DNA of 64,000 bases from Cladorhizidae sp. MBARI D1340-BT2 (Eukaryota; Porifera; Demospongiae; Poecilosclerida; Cladorhizidae), in assembly GCA_028752905.1 (NCBI GenBank), contig JAQNBH010000013.1, positions 17,349,302 to 17,413,301 on the forward strand, given 5' to 3'. Below the pieces are notes generated by a model, which saw only the letters and a list, made by a program, of their open reading frames with translations, was not told where the DNA came from and searched no databases. Positions within the stretch are counted from its first letter, which is position 1; each line of letters begins with the position of its first letter. Below, one piece after another: positions 23,300 to 33,932 of the stretch. A program made the position numbers and the translations under genes.

Positions 23300-24320
23300 T
23301 CACTCCCTATTGACTTAGTATATTTAAAAAAAGAAAAGAAAAACTGGTGGAACTAAGAGAGGGCAACATATCCATGACTGCGGTTGATGTCTTCCAGACC
23401 AGAATGACTAATTCCAGCAATGTGAGCACCCAGTAACTGACTGGATGTTCAAAGAATGGGCTTCTACAGATATAGGGTTTGAGATGCTTTAGTGTTACTA
23501 CAATTTGAACACAATTTGAACAAAAAGTAAAAATATGACACACCATACCCACCTTACGGGAATTTTTTTCCTTCAGTTGTAAGGGAACTTGGCTACATAT
23601 TCAATACACCTCTCTATGACCAGTCCAAGCTTAAACTATTACCCTTACCCTGTTCTCCCACAATACCCCTCTAGTCCAAAGAGGTAGATCCAGTAGATCC
23701 AGGAGCAACACCCAAGAAGAAGCTGAACGGTCCAAGAGAGCTAACTTCTTCCTGGTCAGGGTCTCACCACTGGAACTGGCCTCTCTTCAGACATTTTGAA
23801 TCGTAAGTGAAGGTTCACCAAGGTGCTACCCTCACCTTCCGGATACTCGCTAACAAAGGAAGGGAACAGCAAGTAACTTTTTAGTACGGAGATAAACATT
23901 AAACTTGCCTGACGCGGCTGGCTCAACAACAGCCGCTAACGGGTTTTTCCTTCTAATCCTGCTCACTCTTCTTCACTACGTGGCATTCCTTGTTTAACAT
24001 ATTTCTCCTTCTCTTCCTCTGTGGGATCCTTTCCAGCAATTCTTGGTTTAACGTGCTTGTCTTTCCTGTTGCACGGTATCCACACCCCAACCTGGTCAAT
24101 TCTTCATTGCGCAAAAGTTAGTGCGTGAAATTGGCTACATTAATTTGGTATATATTTGGGATTGGCTATCATCGCCGAACGCTCTACTGACGGGTAAGGT
24201 CGTAACAATGTGCTGCTAAGCCTTCGCATCGGACCGTGCCATGCTTCACATAACAGAGTCACCGCTTGAGCAAACTTTAACTTTAACTGGAACCCCGCCC
24301 GTTAATTAACAGATGCCAGC
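23300..24320. other. Unassigned sequence inside gene B intron 2
   Basis: No complete gene was seen. The minus strand at about 23960-24060 has an open, charged stretch (KHVKPRIAGKDPTEEEKEKY) that looks codon-like but was not recognised. The stretch borders the integrase end of the gypsy fragment and could include its 3' end or LTR, but no matching LTR pair was found by eye. Confidence 0.35.
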
Positions 24321-24329
24321 GCTCATCTC

Positions 24330-25760
24330 ATTCACGCATCCTTATACAAGGGAACATTCACACTGCTTTCGATAAGCATTACGTCGTCCGTTCAACTTTG
24401 AAATCACCAGCTTTACAGAAAAATCAAAATAAAGCACACCAGAATGACAAATGGCAAAAAGTCTGCTTCGGTTCGGTACATCCCTGTAGGCAAATATTAA
24501 GTAGGGAGGTTTTCCCAACCTTTGGTCTTGCTCATACTTCTTGGATTTTACTGGCATAAGTACAAGGAATTGATCGCCCACATCAAAGTGTCGTTGCTTA
24601 GAATGTTGAATGTATCTCATTTTGGTTTCTGTTTACACCTCCGTCTTGGTCTGAATAGCGATATCCGTCATCTGGTCAAGCCTGGGTCGTAATTCTAGCA
24701 TCCATTCAATGGTTGTGGTTCGTGAGCATAATTTTCGGTCCAGCTACTCTTCAATACATCTAGGGGTCCCCTCACATGCCTCCCAAACATGATGTCGAAT
24801 GGCGAAAAGCCTGTGCTTCGGTTCGGGACTTCCCTGTAGGCAAATTCTAGATAAGGAAGGCTTGCTTATACTTCTTTAGCATAGCCTTAGTGCCATGGAA
24901 CCACACAATGCATTCATTTGTCTGGAGATGATAAGGTGAGATTTTTAATGGCTTGACTCCCAGAGCTTGTAGAGGTCTTGCATCAATTTGGAAATGAAAT
25001 TCGCCCCTGGTCAGACAGAATTTCTGCTTGAATTCCCAATTGAGAGAATATACCCAACAGGGCAGTATCCGCTGTTTGTGAGTCTGTGTTCTTCAGTGGT
25101 ACCGCTTCTGGTTACCAGCTGTGTAACAAGGCCAGGACGTATTTGTTGCCTGCTTTAGTTCTTGTCAACAGCCCAACCATATCAATAACTACACTGGCGA
25201 AGGGCTCTGCTGTGATCAGAAGAGAGGTTAGTGGTGCCTTGCTGCTGGGTTTGCAGCCTTCTGACATAATGGACACATTTTGCATGCCCCTCTGACATCT
25301 TTAGGGAGTGTGGGCGAGTAGAAGTGTTGGAATAAGCAGTACTTAGTGTGTTTGAAACCCAGGTGCCCTGCCATTGGCAGAATGTGAGCCACTCGGATGG
25401 CTGTGTTCTTGCTTGTTGTACAAGTAACCGCAGAGCATCGTCCTGTAACTGGTCGGTACAGTGTCTGGTGTGTGCCATCCCTGCTTCTTGTCTAGCTGAC
25501 TGCAGATTCGGGTCTTGATGCTGTTCTCGGATGTGTTTGTTTACATCCGTGTATGCATGCGACGAGTCGCTGTGGCATGTGGTGTGTGCAACAAGAAGCT
25601 GTGGTATGTGCAACAAGAAGCTGTGGCATGTGGTGTGTGCAACAAGAAGCTGTGGCACAAGGTGTGTGTAACAAGAAGCTGTCATACCAGGGAGATCTTT
25701 TCTCCTATCAATACTTCCTTGGAGATAGTGGAGCAAGAGACGAGTGAGTGTGATGCAGCT
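24330..25760 (-). pseudogene. Ty3/gypsy integrase region, degenerate
   Basis: Minus-strand pieces in mixed frames: a zinc-binding HHCC-like segment near 25310-25250; a core with FARVVIDMVG-like and VLALL, EAVPLKN and LGIQAEILSDQG pieces; and KQRHFDVGDQFLVLMPVKSK (24342-24620), typical of the C-terminal integrase domain. A short duplication repeats the LGKP..LIFAYR-like part. The order IN zinc, IN core, IN C-terminus on the minus strand marks a retroelement antisense to gene B. Reverse transcriptase and RNase H are missing between this and the gag part, so the element is internally deleted. Confidence 0.7.
25570..25680 (+). repeat. Short tandem repeat, unit about 18-33 bp
   Basis: Four or five partial units containing GTGTGCAACAAGAAGCTGTG and GTGGCATGTG. 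It falls inside the integrase remnant and produces misleading open frames in several frames. Confidence 0.7.
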
Positions 25761-25789
25761 ATGTCGAGTTTGAACTGTGCATCACCTCC

Positions 25790-26222
25790 ACTGAATTAGC
25801 CTCGGATGAGGTAGTCGTCAGTATGTTTGCATACTGGCTCACAAGCAAAAACATTTTTCTTGAGACAATGAGCTGCTCTGTGTCCCACTGTCTTTGCATT
25901 CAAAACAAAAGCATCCCTTAGTCTTGACAAAGTATTTTTCCAGTTGATGCTTGCCTCCACTGTTGGAAAAGCATTTGCTGGTTGGTTGTGTGGGAAGGAC
26001 TGTGCCTTTGCTAGTGTCTGTGCCGCCGGTTTTGTTAACTTCTGAGGGCATATTTGGGGTCTTGCCATCCGCATATGATATCTGTTGGTAAGGTGTCCAT
26101 CTGTTCTGCTTCCTGAGAGTGCTATAGTCAATATTTCAATCTCGTGGGTACAGATCTGTTAGTCTGCTAACTTGTTTTAGAGTCGGAAGTTTCTGTGTCT
26201 GCACCCACAGTGCTACATTGCT
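25790..26222 (-). pseudogene. Ty3/gypsy gag nucleocapsid part
   Basis: On the minus strand the zinc-knuckle residues of a CCHC box can be read as CFECKDSG followed, after a one-base slip, by HRAAHC. Upstream is a segment SKCFSNSGGKHQLEKYF. It continues beyond the hAT insertion at 32921-33560. The sequence up to 26222 aligns with the uninterrupted gypsy copy in gene D around 59820-59960. Function in the parent element: packaging of element RNA. Confidence 0.65.
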
Positions 26223-26690
26223 CAGTGGCGGATCCAGAAGGGATCGATTGGTCTCGTTCGAGGCCCCCTTTTCTCTAATTTCCAAAACTCTAACTAAACA
26301 GCCTTTTCTTGCTTTTTTCTTTTTCTTATGTTTACTCTGCTAGCTAGCTGACCTGCGAAGCCACACCCCCAAGTGGGGGAAACGTAGGGGTGTGGCTGCA
26401 CCAGACTAAACCTTACCTTTATCCTCGTAACAAATGTTCAGCACCTGGTTGATTACCTCCCAGAGAGATTTACTGTCGACTCCTGTCACTCACCAAATAT
26501 CTTACTCATGGCTCAGTCAAAGTTAAAGGCTTTTTTCAAAGCCACCCCAGCTAAGTAAGTTTATCTAAACTGAGCAGTGATCGAGAATATTATGCTATTG
26601 AATAGATTGCCAACTTAGTACTAGTACTAGCTAGCTATAGTCCTTGCAGCCACCCACTACTGCTAGCTAGTAGAGTTAATTTACATAGAA

Positions 26691-29290
26691 ATGTCCACAT
26701 TTAATGCAAAAAGGACCAACAAGAACACCACTTTTCCATCTCCAGCTGTGGTACCTGTCACTCTTCCTGGGTCTCCTGCTTCAGTCCATTGTGTCTCCTC
26801 TGAGCCCTCTGTGTCTGTGATTCTCACCCATCCCTCTGTGTCTGTCACAGAGAACTCTCTATCTGTGTCTCCCACCCAGCCCTCTCTGTGTGTGTCTCTC
26901 AGACAGCCCTCTCTGTGTGTATCTCCCACCCAGCCCTCAGGCTCGGTGTGTCTGTGTCTCCCCCTGAGCCTACTGAGCCCGCACTATTACCGCCTTCATG
27001 TTCCGCTTCTGTCCTGCCCTCTCATTCCGCGTCTCATCTGCCCTGCACTTCCTTGTCCACTTTTTCTGCTGCTTCTTCGTCAAGTGCTTCAATTGATTTT
27101 GAGAAGTGTAACGATTATTGGCTTGCGTATGTGCTCAAGGTCCCAAACAGATATCTTGAATTTGGCTCCAGAGTGCAAGTATTCACTTTTAGTTAATCAT
27201 TTTAAGCCTGATAGTTCATTTACATTTCCAAGTAGTTATTTAGATGGCTGTAATAGGTCTTGTCAACATAAATACTTGGCTGAACTTGGTTTGTTTAGGA
27301 ATATTTTGTTTGCCATGTGTTCTCTTTGCTACAAAGGGTTTGGGTCATTTTGTATGTAATGGATTTAATGCATGATCTAGGAAAACTAAAAAGTTTGCCA
27401 GTCACAACTGTACGCAGTACCATCAGCTGGCTTTAGCTCGGGCAGATTCTTTAAAGTCTTCATGTGTGTCCAGAGTCAATTGTTTTCTGCATATAGATGA
27501 GAGTAACATAGCAACAAATAGGTACATAATAAGATGTATGGCTGATGCAATACTTCTTTGTGGCAAGCAATGTATAGCTATTCGAGGTCACAGAGATGAT
27601 AGCACGGCTGATTCTGAGGTCAACAGAGGGAATTTTTTAGCACTTCTTGAATACTCGGTGAGGTCCGGAAAAGTTGCATTAGCCAAGCATTTGAAAGATA
27701 CTTAAAAAATGCAACTTATACTAGCAAAACCACCCAAAATTAACTCATTGAATGATAGGCGACTATATTAGAGATAGTATAATACAGGAAATTAATCAAG
27801 CTAAATATTATTCTATTCTTAGTGATGAAGTGGTCGATATATCCAGTAAGGAGCAGGTGTCAGTAGTGTTAAGATTTGTAGATAGTAATTGTAATATAAG
27901 AGAAGAATTCTTAGATTTCATAAGTACAGAAAGGATCACTGGAGAGGTTTTGGCTATTGCAATAAAAGAAGCACTGAATAAGTTTGACTTAGACTTTGAA
28001 GATTGTAGGGGACAAGGCTATGATGGTGCTAGCAATATGTCTAGTGCAAGGGGTGTGCAGGGTCGTCTCTTGGCAGAAAATCCTAAAGCCACATATATCC
28101 AATGTAATAGTCATGTGCTTAATTTGTGTATTGTTGAAGTTTGTATATAGTTTACCTCCTATTCGTAATATGAATTCTACTGTTACTGAGACAGCATATT
28201 TCTTCCATTATAGTGCTAAACGGCAACTATTTCTTGAGAAAGTAATTGATAAGGGAACTAGCATTGTTAAAGTTAAGGATCTTTGTAGAACAAGATATCG
28301 GCACAACGCTTATGAATTTTTTAATGTTTTGTATCAATTCCTTGTAACTGCAATGGAAGCAATTACAGAACATGATCCTACATATGGGGATATGAACTGG
28401 GATATGAAAACCATTGTGGCAGCCAATGGCTTGCTCAAGATGTACCTTTCCTTTCCTTTTATAATATCTTTCATAGCAACAATGAATTCTATGTCTATTA
28501 TAAAACCTTGAAGTATAAAATTACAAAAGAAAAGTAGTAATATAGTTAAAGCTTATATGGATGTTAAAGACGTACTGAATGAACTTTGTGTAGTTCATCA
28601 AAGTGAGGAAATGTTACATTCATGGTATGTGCAAGCTGAAACTAGCTTATGATGTTGGTGTGGTTCCTGAAGTCCCACGTGTATCTGCTCGACAAATTTA
28701 CAGAAATAATGTGGAGTACAGTTCTGTGGAACAATACTATCGAAGAACTGCTGTGCTTCCTTTATTGGACCACTTAGTTCAACAAATGAATGATAGGTTT
28801 GGTAAGACTCAAACAGTAGCAGCCAATTTAATCAATCTTATACCTTCTATAATCACTACTTGGGATGATATATCTTTAGTACATAAGTACTGCACTTGTG
28901 TCAACTGAGGTGTGGAGGTGGAGGGCAAAGTGGCAGAGTCAAGATGCTGACAAGCGGCCATCCACCCTTCAAGCTCTGAAAGAGTGTGACAAGGATTACT
29001 TTCTTAACCTTTACGTACTGCTGCGCATCGCATGTACTATTTCAGTCACATCATATGAGAGCGAGAGGGCCAATAGTACCTTAAAAAATCATAGTAGTAT
29101 GGGGCAAGACAGATTATCCACATTAGCATTGATGCATATTCATTATAGTTTTCCTGTTGATCTTGATGATGTTGTTGATAGATTTAAACTTAAATGTAAT
29201 AGAATGGCACATAATGTATTAATAGGGCAATTCCGGGAAAATGTCAACCAAGGGGTCAAAATTTCAAAATGGGTTTTAAGTATGCTCTAA
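26691..29290 (+). pseudogene. hAT transposase of the nested element (TTF finger, DUF4371, dimerisation), frameshifted
   Basis: Order on the plus strand: a Ser/Pro-rich start from 26691 with repeated SVSPTQPS-like units; a TTF-finger-like segment (VNHFKPDSSFTFPSS, about 27190-27350); a DUF4371 piece with IRGHRDDS and NRGNFLALLEYS (27466-27705); INQAKYYSILSDEVVD, CRGQGYDGASNMS and YIQCNSHVLNLCIV (27752-28150); CRTRYRHNAYEFF (28180-28511); SVEQYYRRTAVLPLLDHL (28603-28908); and a C-terminal ESERANSTLKN with SMGQDRLSTLALMHIHY (28898-29290). At least four frame breaks make it inactive. The resemblance is to ZMYM1-like hAT proteins. It belongs to the element bounded at 26223-32920. Confidence 0.85.
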
Positions 29291-30010
29291 TACACCATTC
29301 TGAAGCTAAATAAATGAAGTTTCATATTCTGCAAATTTTTAACCCAATATGAAAAATGGGTAACGAGATATGCTCGTTTTTATGTAATTGCCATAGTAAC
29401 AGATTATGACAGAAGCTTTGTTCTGTTTTAGATCAGACACCTCCTACAGTTGGGAATTGAGTTTTGCTCCAAGTTAAGGGTATTTGGATCATTTTTATAA
29501 TTTTTAAGTAGATTCAATGGATTTTTTTGGGTTACACCCACTAAATAATATTTACGGTTTGTAGTTTCGGGATATAATTGATGCCGTACGTACGTCACAA
29601 ATATGTGCATCTTTATTAATTATTTCAGTGATGTTAAAGTATTAATTAAAACTATTTCATATTCTCTTTTAGTTTTCTATTAGGCATAACTTCCATCCTT
29701 AATTAATGGAAAGGCTACACACTCATGACTTACGGAAAAACCTGTGACGGATGTACAAGGTTCTTGTACGTCCGTCATGTACGTACATCACAGCTTAACA
29801 AATTCTCATCTAGACATTGTTAAAAGATGTAGAATTTGTTATTGTACAGCCTTAATCTTTACCCTTTTCTTTGTTTGTCTTTCTGCCATTGACAATTCGA
29901 TCTTGAGAAAAGTTAGAATGGCTACAGCACTAATTCAATCTTCTTGCTACCTTACATTTTCCTTACATTTTCTGGAACATTTTAAACTGACTAAACTGAT
30001 GGTCACCATT
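29291..30010. other. AT-rich stretch with TACGTCCGTCA-type motifs
   Basis: No gene. It carries GTACGTACGTCAC (29586-29598), a near-perfect hairpin with arms TGACGGATGTACAAG (29745-29759) and CTTGTACGTCCGTCA (29763-29777), and GTACGTACATCAC (29779-29791). Related motifs occur on the far side of the second transposase gene, so these may be subterminal repeats of an inner element. Confidence 0.5.
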
Positions 30011-30014
30011 GTAC

Positions 30015-30570
30015 AGCTGACAAGATTAGGGCTTGGACAAAGGGATAGGTTTAATGCTTGGACCCTGACTACGGTTAGGGTTGGACAAAGGCTAGATTTT
30101 AGGGGTTGGACATTGACCAGGGTTGGGCTTGGAGAAAGGCTAGGGTTAGGGGTTGGATATATACACAGGATTAGGGCTTGAACAAAAAGTCTAGGGTTAG
30201 GGGTTGGACATTGACCAGGGTTAGCGCTTGGACAAAGGCTAGGGTTAGGGGTTGGACATTGACCAGAGTTAGTGCTTGGACAAAGGCTAGGGTTAGGTGT
30301 TTGACGTTGACCACGGTTAGGTCTAGGACAAAGGCTAGTGTTAGGGGTTGGACCTTGACCAGGGTTATGGCTAGAACGAAGGTAGGGTTAGGGGGTGGAC
30401 ATTGACTAGGGTTAGGTCTTTCACAAAGGGTAGGTTTAGGGGTTGGACATTGACTAGGGTTAGGGCTTTGACAATGACTCGAGTTAGTGCTTGGACAATG
30501 ACTTGTACAGGTTAGGGCTTGGACCATGACTAGGATTAGGCTTGGACCATGACCTGGGTTTTGGCTTCAG
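30015..30570 (+). repeat. 48-bp minisatellite with GGTTAGGG cores
   Basis: Roughly eleven degenerate units of about 48 bp built from GGCTAGGGTTAGGGGTTGGA and CATTGACCAGGG-like text. Because 48 is divisible by 3, both strands stay open and give 16-residue repeats (VRGWTLTRVSAWTKAR on plus, LTLAFVQALTLVNVQP on minus). The motif TTAGGG is the animal telomere unit, but here it is interspersed and not a pure array, so an internal minisatellite is the simplest reading. Confidence 0.85.
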
Positions 30571-30854
30571 AGGTTAGGGTGTAAAGAAACAAAGCTGCTG
30601 CTTAAGTTATAGCTACAAACTGATAGTCATTCCCCAAATTCTAGCCTGCAAGTAAAACTATTTTAGCAGCTGGTATTGAGGAAGTTACAAGATCTGTTAA
30701 GAAGTACGTAGTTCACTAGGTTCCTTTCTGTGTGCTACAGGCATCCCTTTTAGGGAAGAACTGGTGAATATGAATCTACATCCCTTCTGTAAACACTAGT
30801 AGGGAAGCTGGGGAGTGGGGAAGTTAGATGCAGCAATGTTTTGCTAGACTTTAC

Positions 30855-32254
30855 TAGAACAGCTGGGGAGTGCAAGACCTTGGGAAGTGTGTTCCTGTTT
30901 CGTCCTTCATTGAGCAAGTGACCTGTGATGCCACTTTCAAGAAGTGCATGACACGAGAATGCTCAACCTGTATGGATCTGATTGATGAGTTTGCACCACA
31001 AAGCAGCTCAGGGACCTTGCAGTACTACCAGTGGAAGTCTACGGATAGCCGAATTGAGAAGGTAGACATGACTGATACAGTGGATGCAGTTTTTAATGAG
31101 CTGAAGAAACAGCTGAGTACCTTCCTACTCCATACCTTTGTGAAGAGAGAGCAAGCAGCTTCGTTTGACTCCTTGAAGAACTCTGGTGATGGTAAATCCA
31201 TTGTTTTGCAAGTCGATTTCTCTGAAAATGCGACAGAAAGAAGTACAAGCAGCCCACTGGCACCACGCTCAGGCAACCATCTTCACCACTCACACTTGGA
31301 TCAACATTGCCCACAAATTTCAGTATGGTAGTAATTTCAGATGACCACGACCACACAAAATACAGCATTTTCGTTTTCATGTCACAGTATATTTTCCAAA
31401 GTCTCCGAGCGAAATTCCCAAGCATAGAAACCGTCAATGTTTTCAGCGATGGTCCAACATCTCAGTTTAAGCAGAGGTTCCTCTTTTCAAATCTCCACTA
31501 CTGGGAGCAAGACCATGACATCTCTATCAGATGGAATTTTTTTGCCACATCTCATGGAAAAGGTGTCGTAGACGGGATTGGAGGGACAGTGGAGAGGGCA
31601 GTTTGGAGACACATTCGGTCAGAGAGAAGTCATATCACCACTCCGCAAGAGTATTCAGCACTCGCCAAACAGCTTTGCCCAAATATTCAAGTTGAATTTG
31701 TTGCCAAGAGTGAGATTGATTCAACAATCTGCATTTCTGGATGCCAAATGGGAAGGAGTGATGGCAGTCCCCCAAACACACAAAGTTCATTGTATTCAAG
31801 CTTCTGGTGCAGATGAGGTCAAAGTAGCCAATACTTACAACGAGATGAGAAATGTTTCCGAGTTTGTCGAATCCGCAACATCAATGATGTCACTCCTCCG
31901 ACCAATTCAACAATTGAACAGGATTGTCCAATCAAAGATGATGCCCGGCCTCAGCTACCAGCACTGAACTTGACAATTGGATTGTGGGTTGTTATGGAGT
32001 ATGATGGTGAAGAGTTTCCAGGGAAGATGACCTGTATAGAGGATTCTGATGTTGAAGTAAACGTCATGCATAGAAGTGAAAATGCTTGGAAGTGGCCAAG
32101 ACCTGAAGACAAAATCTTCTACTCAAGAAACAAAATTGTACATATCATTAACCCACCAAGTGTTGCAGGCAAACGAGGACAGTTTGCGTTTGAAGACATT
32201 AAGCATCTGTTTATGTTATGCTTACAAGTACTTGCTTTGTCTAATAGTGCCTAG
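30855..32254 (+). pseudogene. Second transposase-like gene (DDE-like, unnamed metazoan family), frameshifted
   Basis: Pieces in three frames: CMTRECSTCMDLI and QYYQWKSTD; VLQVDFSENA; AAHWHHAQATIFTTHTW; VISDDHDHTKYSIFVFM; VNVFSDGPTSQFKQRF; WNFFATSHGKGVVDGIGGTV. A C-terminal part has EYDGEEFPGKM and AWKWPRPEDKIFY. I recall this arrangement from many uncharacterised animal proteins. The conserved Asp of VDFSEN, the Asp of FSDG and the acidic DGIGG region look like a DDE-type RNase H fold, which is my inference. Frame breaks near 31240 and 31745 inactivate it. It lies inside the hAT element and downstream of its transposase, so it is either a further nested element or cargo. Confidence 0.6.
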
Positions 32255-32920
32255 CAATGCTCAGAATTCTATCCTTAATCACACATGTCCATCGGTCACG
32301 GGTTTTGTGTACATCCATCATAAAGTTTAATGAGGATTAATTTGATTATACAATATTCAACAGTTAGGCTTTGGGTATTTAACATTACTTCTATGCCTTA
32401 GTATGAACATTTATAAAAACAAGAACAATATCCCTAGAGTTTGGGCTTTAAACATTCCTACCCTATGATTTCCCATTTTTCTGCATACGTCCATCACAGC
32501 CCTTTAATGAGGCCTAACCCCTCCCATGTACTATGAAAGTGAAAATAATTTTGACTAATGTCTAGCCTAGGTCAAGCCTTGCTGTGATATGTATTGTATA
32601 CAGATTTACCATTTCTGAAACTAGCTACAGCTCAATTTGTTGTCTGAATTGTACGTACGTCACACCGGAAGTGCCCAATAGCATTTCTCTTCCAATTCTT
32701 TTTCCCCCTTTTTTCCTTCAATTATTGACCCTTGGACTTCATGATTCAGATTCACAATTTTTATATATATCACCAATCATAATAACTGGATTTTTTGTTC
32801 GTTTATTCAATGTAATTTAGTCATAACATTTTTCTCTCTACAGTTTGTATATGCTGTATTTGATATAATATATCTATTTAAATTTTAATCAAAGACCAAT
32901 AATTCCTAGATCCGCCCCTG
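32255..32920. other. 3' part of the nested element with CATCAC/CGTCAC motifs
   Basis: No gene. It contains GTACATCCATCA (32309-32320), TACGTCCATCAC (32486-32497) and GTACGTACGTCAC (32651-32663), echoing the motifs at 29586-29791. It ends in the right TIR of the hAT element. Confidence 0.5.
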
Positions 32921-33560
32921 TTGCTGGGTAACATCCAGAGGGCACGTTCTGTGGCGAACTTCTCACCAGCTTGGACATGGTATAGTCTGTCATGCAGTAA
33001 CCCCATAAGCATGCCGTCCATTGGGTAGCTGTCTTGTTTGGTTTGATAGTAGCCACCCACCAATGCTTTTCTGGATCTCTGCTGTTATTCCCATTCTTTG
33101 AAGTAGGGCCAACTTGATACTATCATAGTCTTTGGTTTCCACAGCTAAGAAAGTTGCCAGGCCATCGTCTTCAAGTAAGGCCCAGATTTGTGCTGGCCTT
33201 CATCGTTCAGGACATTATAAGTGGTCATATGCTGCTGAAATCCGGTGAGGCAAGAATCGATTCTGTCTCCTCCTTGGATGGCTTTGAGTTTGGAGGTTTG
33301 ACTTGTGCCTGACTATGCTGTTAGGTGATCCTGGTGAAAAACTCCGTCAACCACTCGTCTCTTCTTGGTACTGCACAGTAGCCTGCTCCAACTGTTCCCT
33401 GTATCACTGCTCTCTCTCTGCTTCTATTTGTTGTTGTCGGACAAGCATGTGTAGAAGTTCAGTAGTGGGTATGTGATTGACCCCAGGGTTAGATGTCTAT
33501 AGCTTGTCCCTCTGTCCATTGCGTTGAGTCTGCATTGACATGATGGTCTTCTGGTTGATC
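32921..33560 (-). pseudogene. Ty3/gypsy gag, 5' part, degenerate
   Basis: Continuation of the gag remnant interrupted by the hAT element. Minus-strand text includes MLVRQQQIEAEREQ, QYQEETSG-like Gln/Glu-rich sequence and a segment GYYQTKQDSYPMDGML. Plus-strand comparison with 59958-60620 (gene D intron) shows the same family with substitutions. Stops occur in all frames. The coding start is probably near 33540. Confidence 0.65.
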
Positions 33561-33715
33561 TCGAATCATTTATGTCTTATTAATAACTTTGCACGACAAT
33601 CACTCTCCACACCATTACCCATAACTAACATGGAGATGGCTTAAGTCCAATAGTGTAGGCAAGCGTAAGTTATCTCTGATGAGGAGTTGCTGCTGGTAAC
33701 TAAGCAAATTCAAAC

Positions 33716-33932
33716 AACAAAATAGCACTAGTCTGATAGGCAATAGTTAGTAACAAAATAGCACTAGTCTGATACTAATAGTTAGTAAGTGCACTAGTCT
33801 GATACTATGAATAGTTAGTAAGTGACAAAATAGCACTAGTCTGATACTATCAATAGTTAGTGACAAAATAGCACTAGTCTGAGGATATCAATAGCAATAG
33901 TCTGAGGCTATCAATAGCTAGTAATCCCTTAC
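33716..33932 (+). repeat. About 40-bp tandem repeat
   Basis: Some six imperfect units of GACAAAATAGCACTAGTCTG followed by ATACTATCAATAGTTAGT-like text. It lies in intron 2 of gene B just beyond the gypsy remnant and is absent from the other copies. Confidence 0.8.

Larger units (their letters stand above)
26223..32920 (+). mobile_element. Nested hAT-type element with TIRs and 5-bp TSD
   Basis: The left end reads CAGTGGCGGATCCAG and the right end is the inverted complement of CAGGGGCGGATCTAG. Both are flanked by TTGCT (26218-26222 and 32921-32925). The uninterrupted gypsy sequence in gene D reads '...atattgctgggtagc...', so the empty site is known and the duplication is exactly 5 bp. Inside are a DUF4371/ZMYM1-like hAT transposase remnant, a 48-bp minisatellite and a second transposase-like gene. 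hAT elements usually duplicate 8 bp, so 5 bp is noteworthy. The element split a gypsy gag remnant that itself lies in intron 2 of gene B. Confidence 0.85.

Noticed and set aside
25492..25799. Repetitive open frames around 25.5-25.8 kb on both strands
   Set aside because: They derive from a short tandem repeat inside the decayed gypsy integrase region.
30171..30527. Open frames over the 48-bp repeat on both strands
   Set aside because: Unit length is divisible by 3, so openness is expected; composition is that of a degenerate minisatellite.
30015..30570. Telomere or interstitial telomeric array
   Set aside because: TTAGGG occurs only within a 48-bp composite unit and not as a pure hexamer array.
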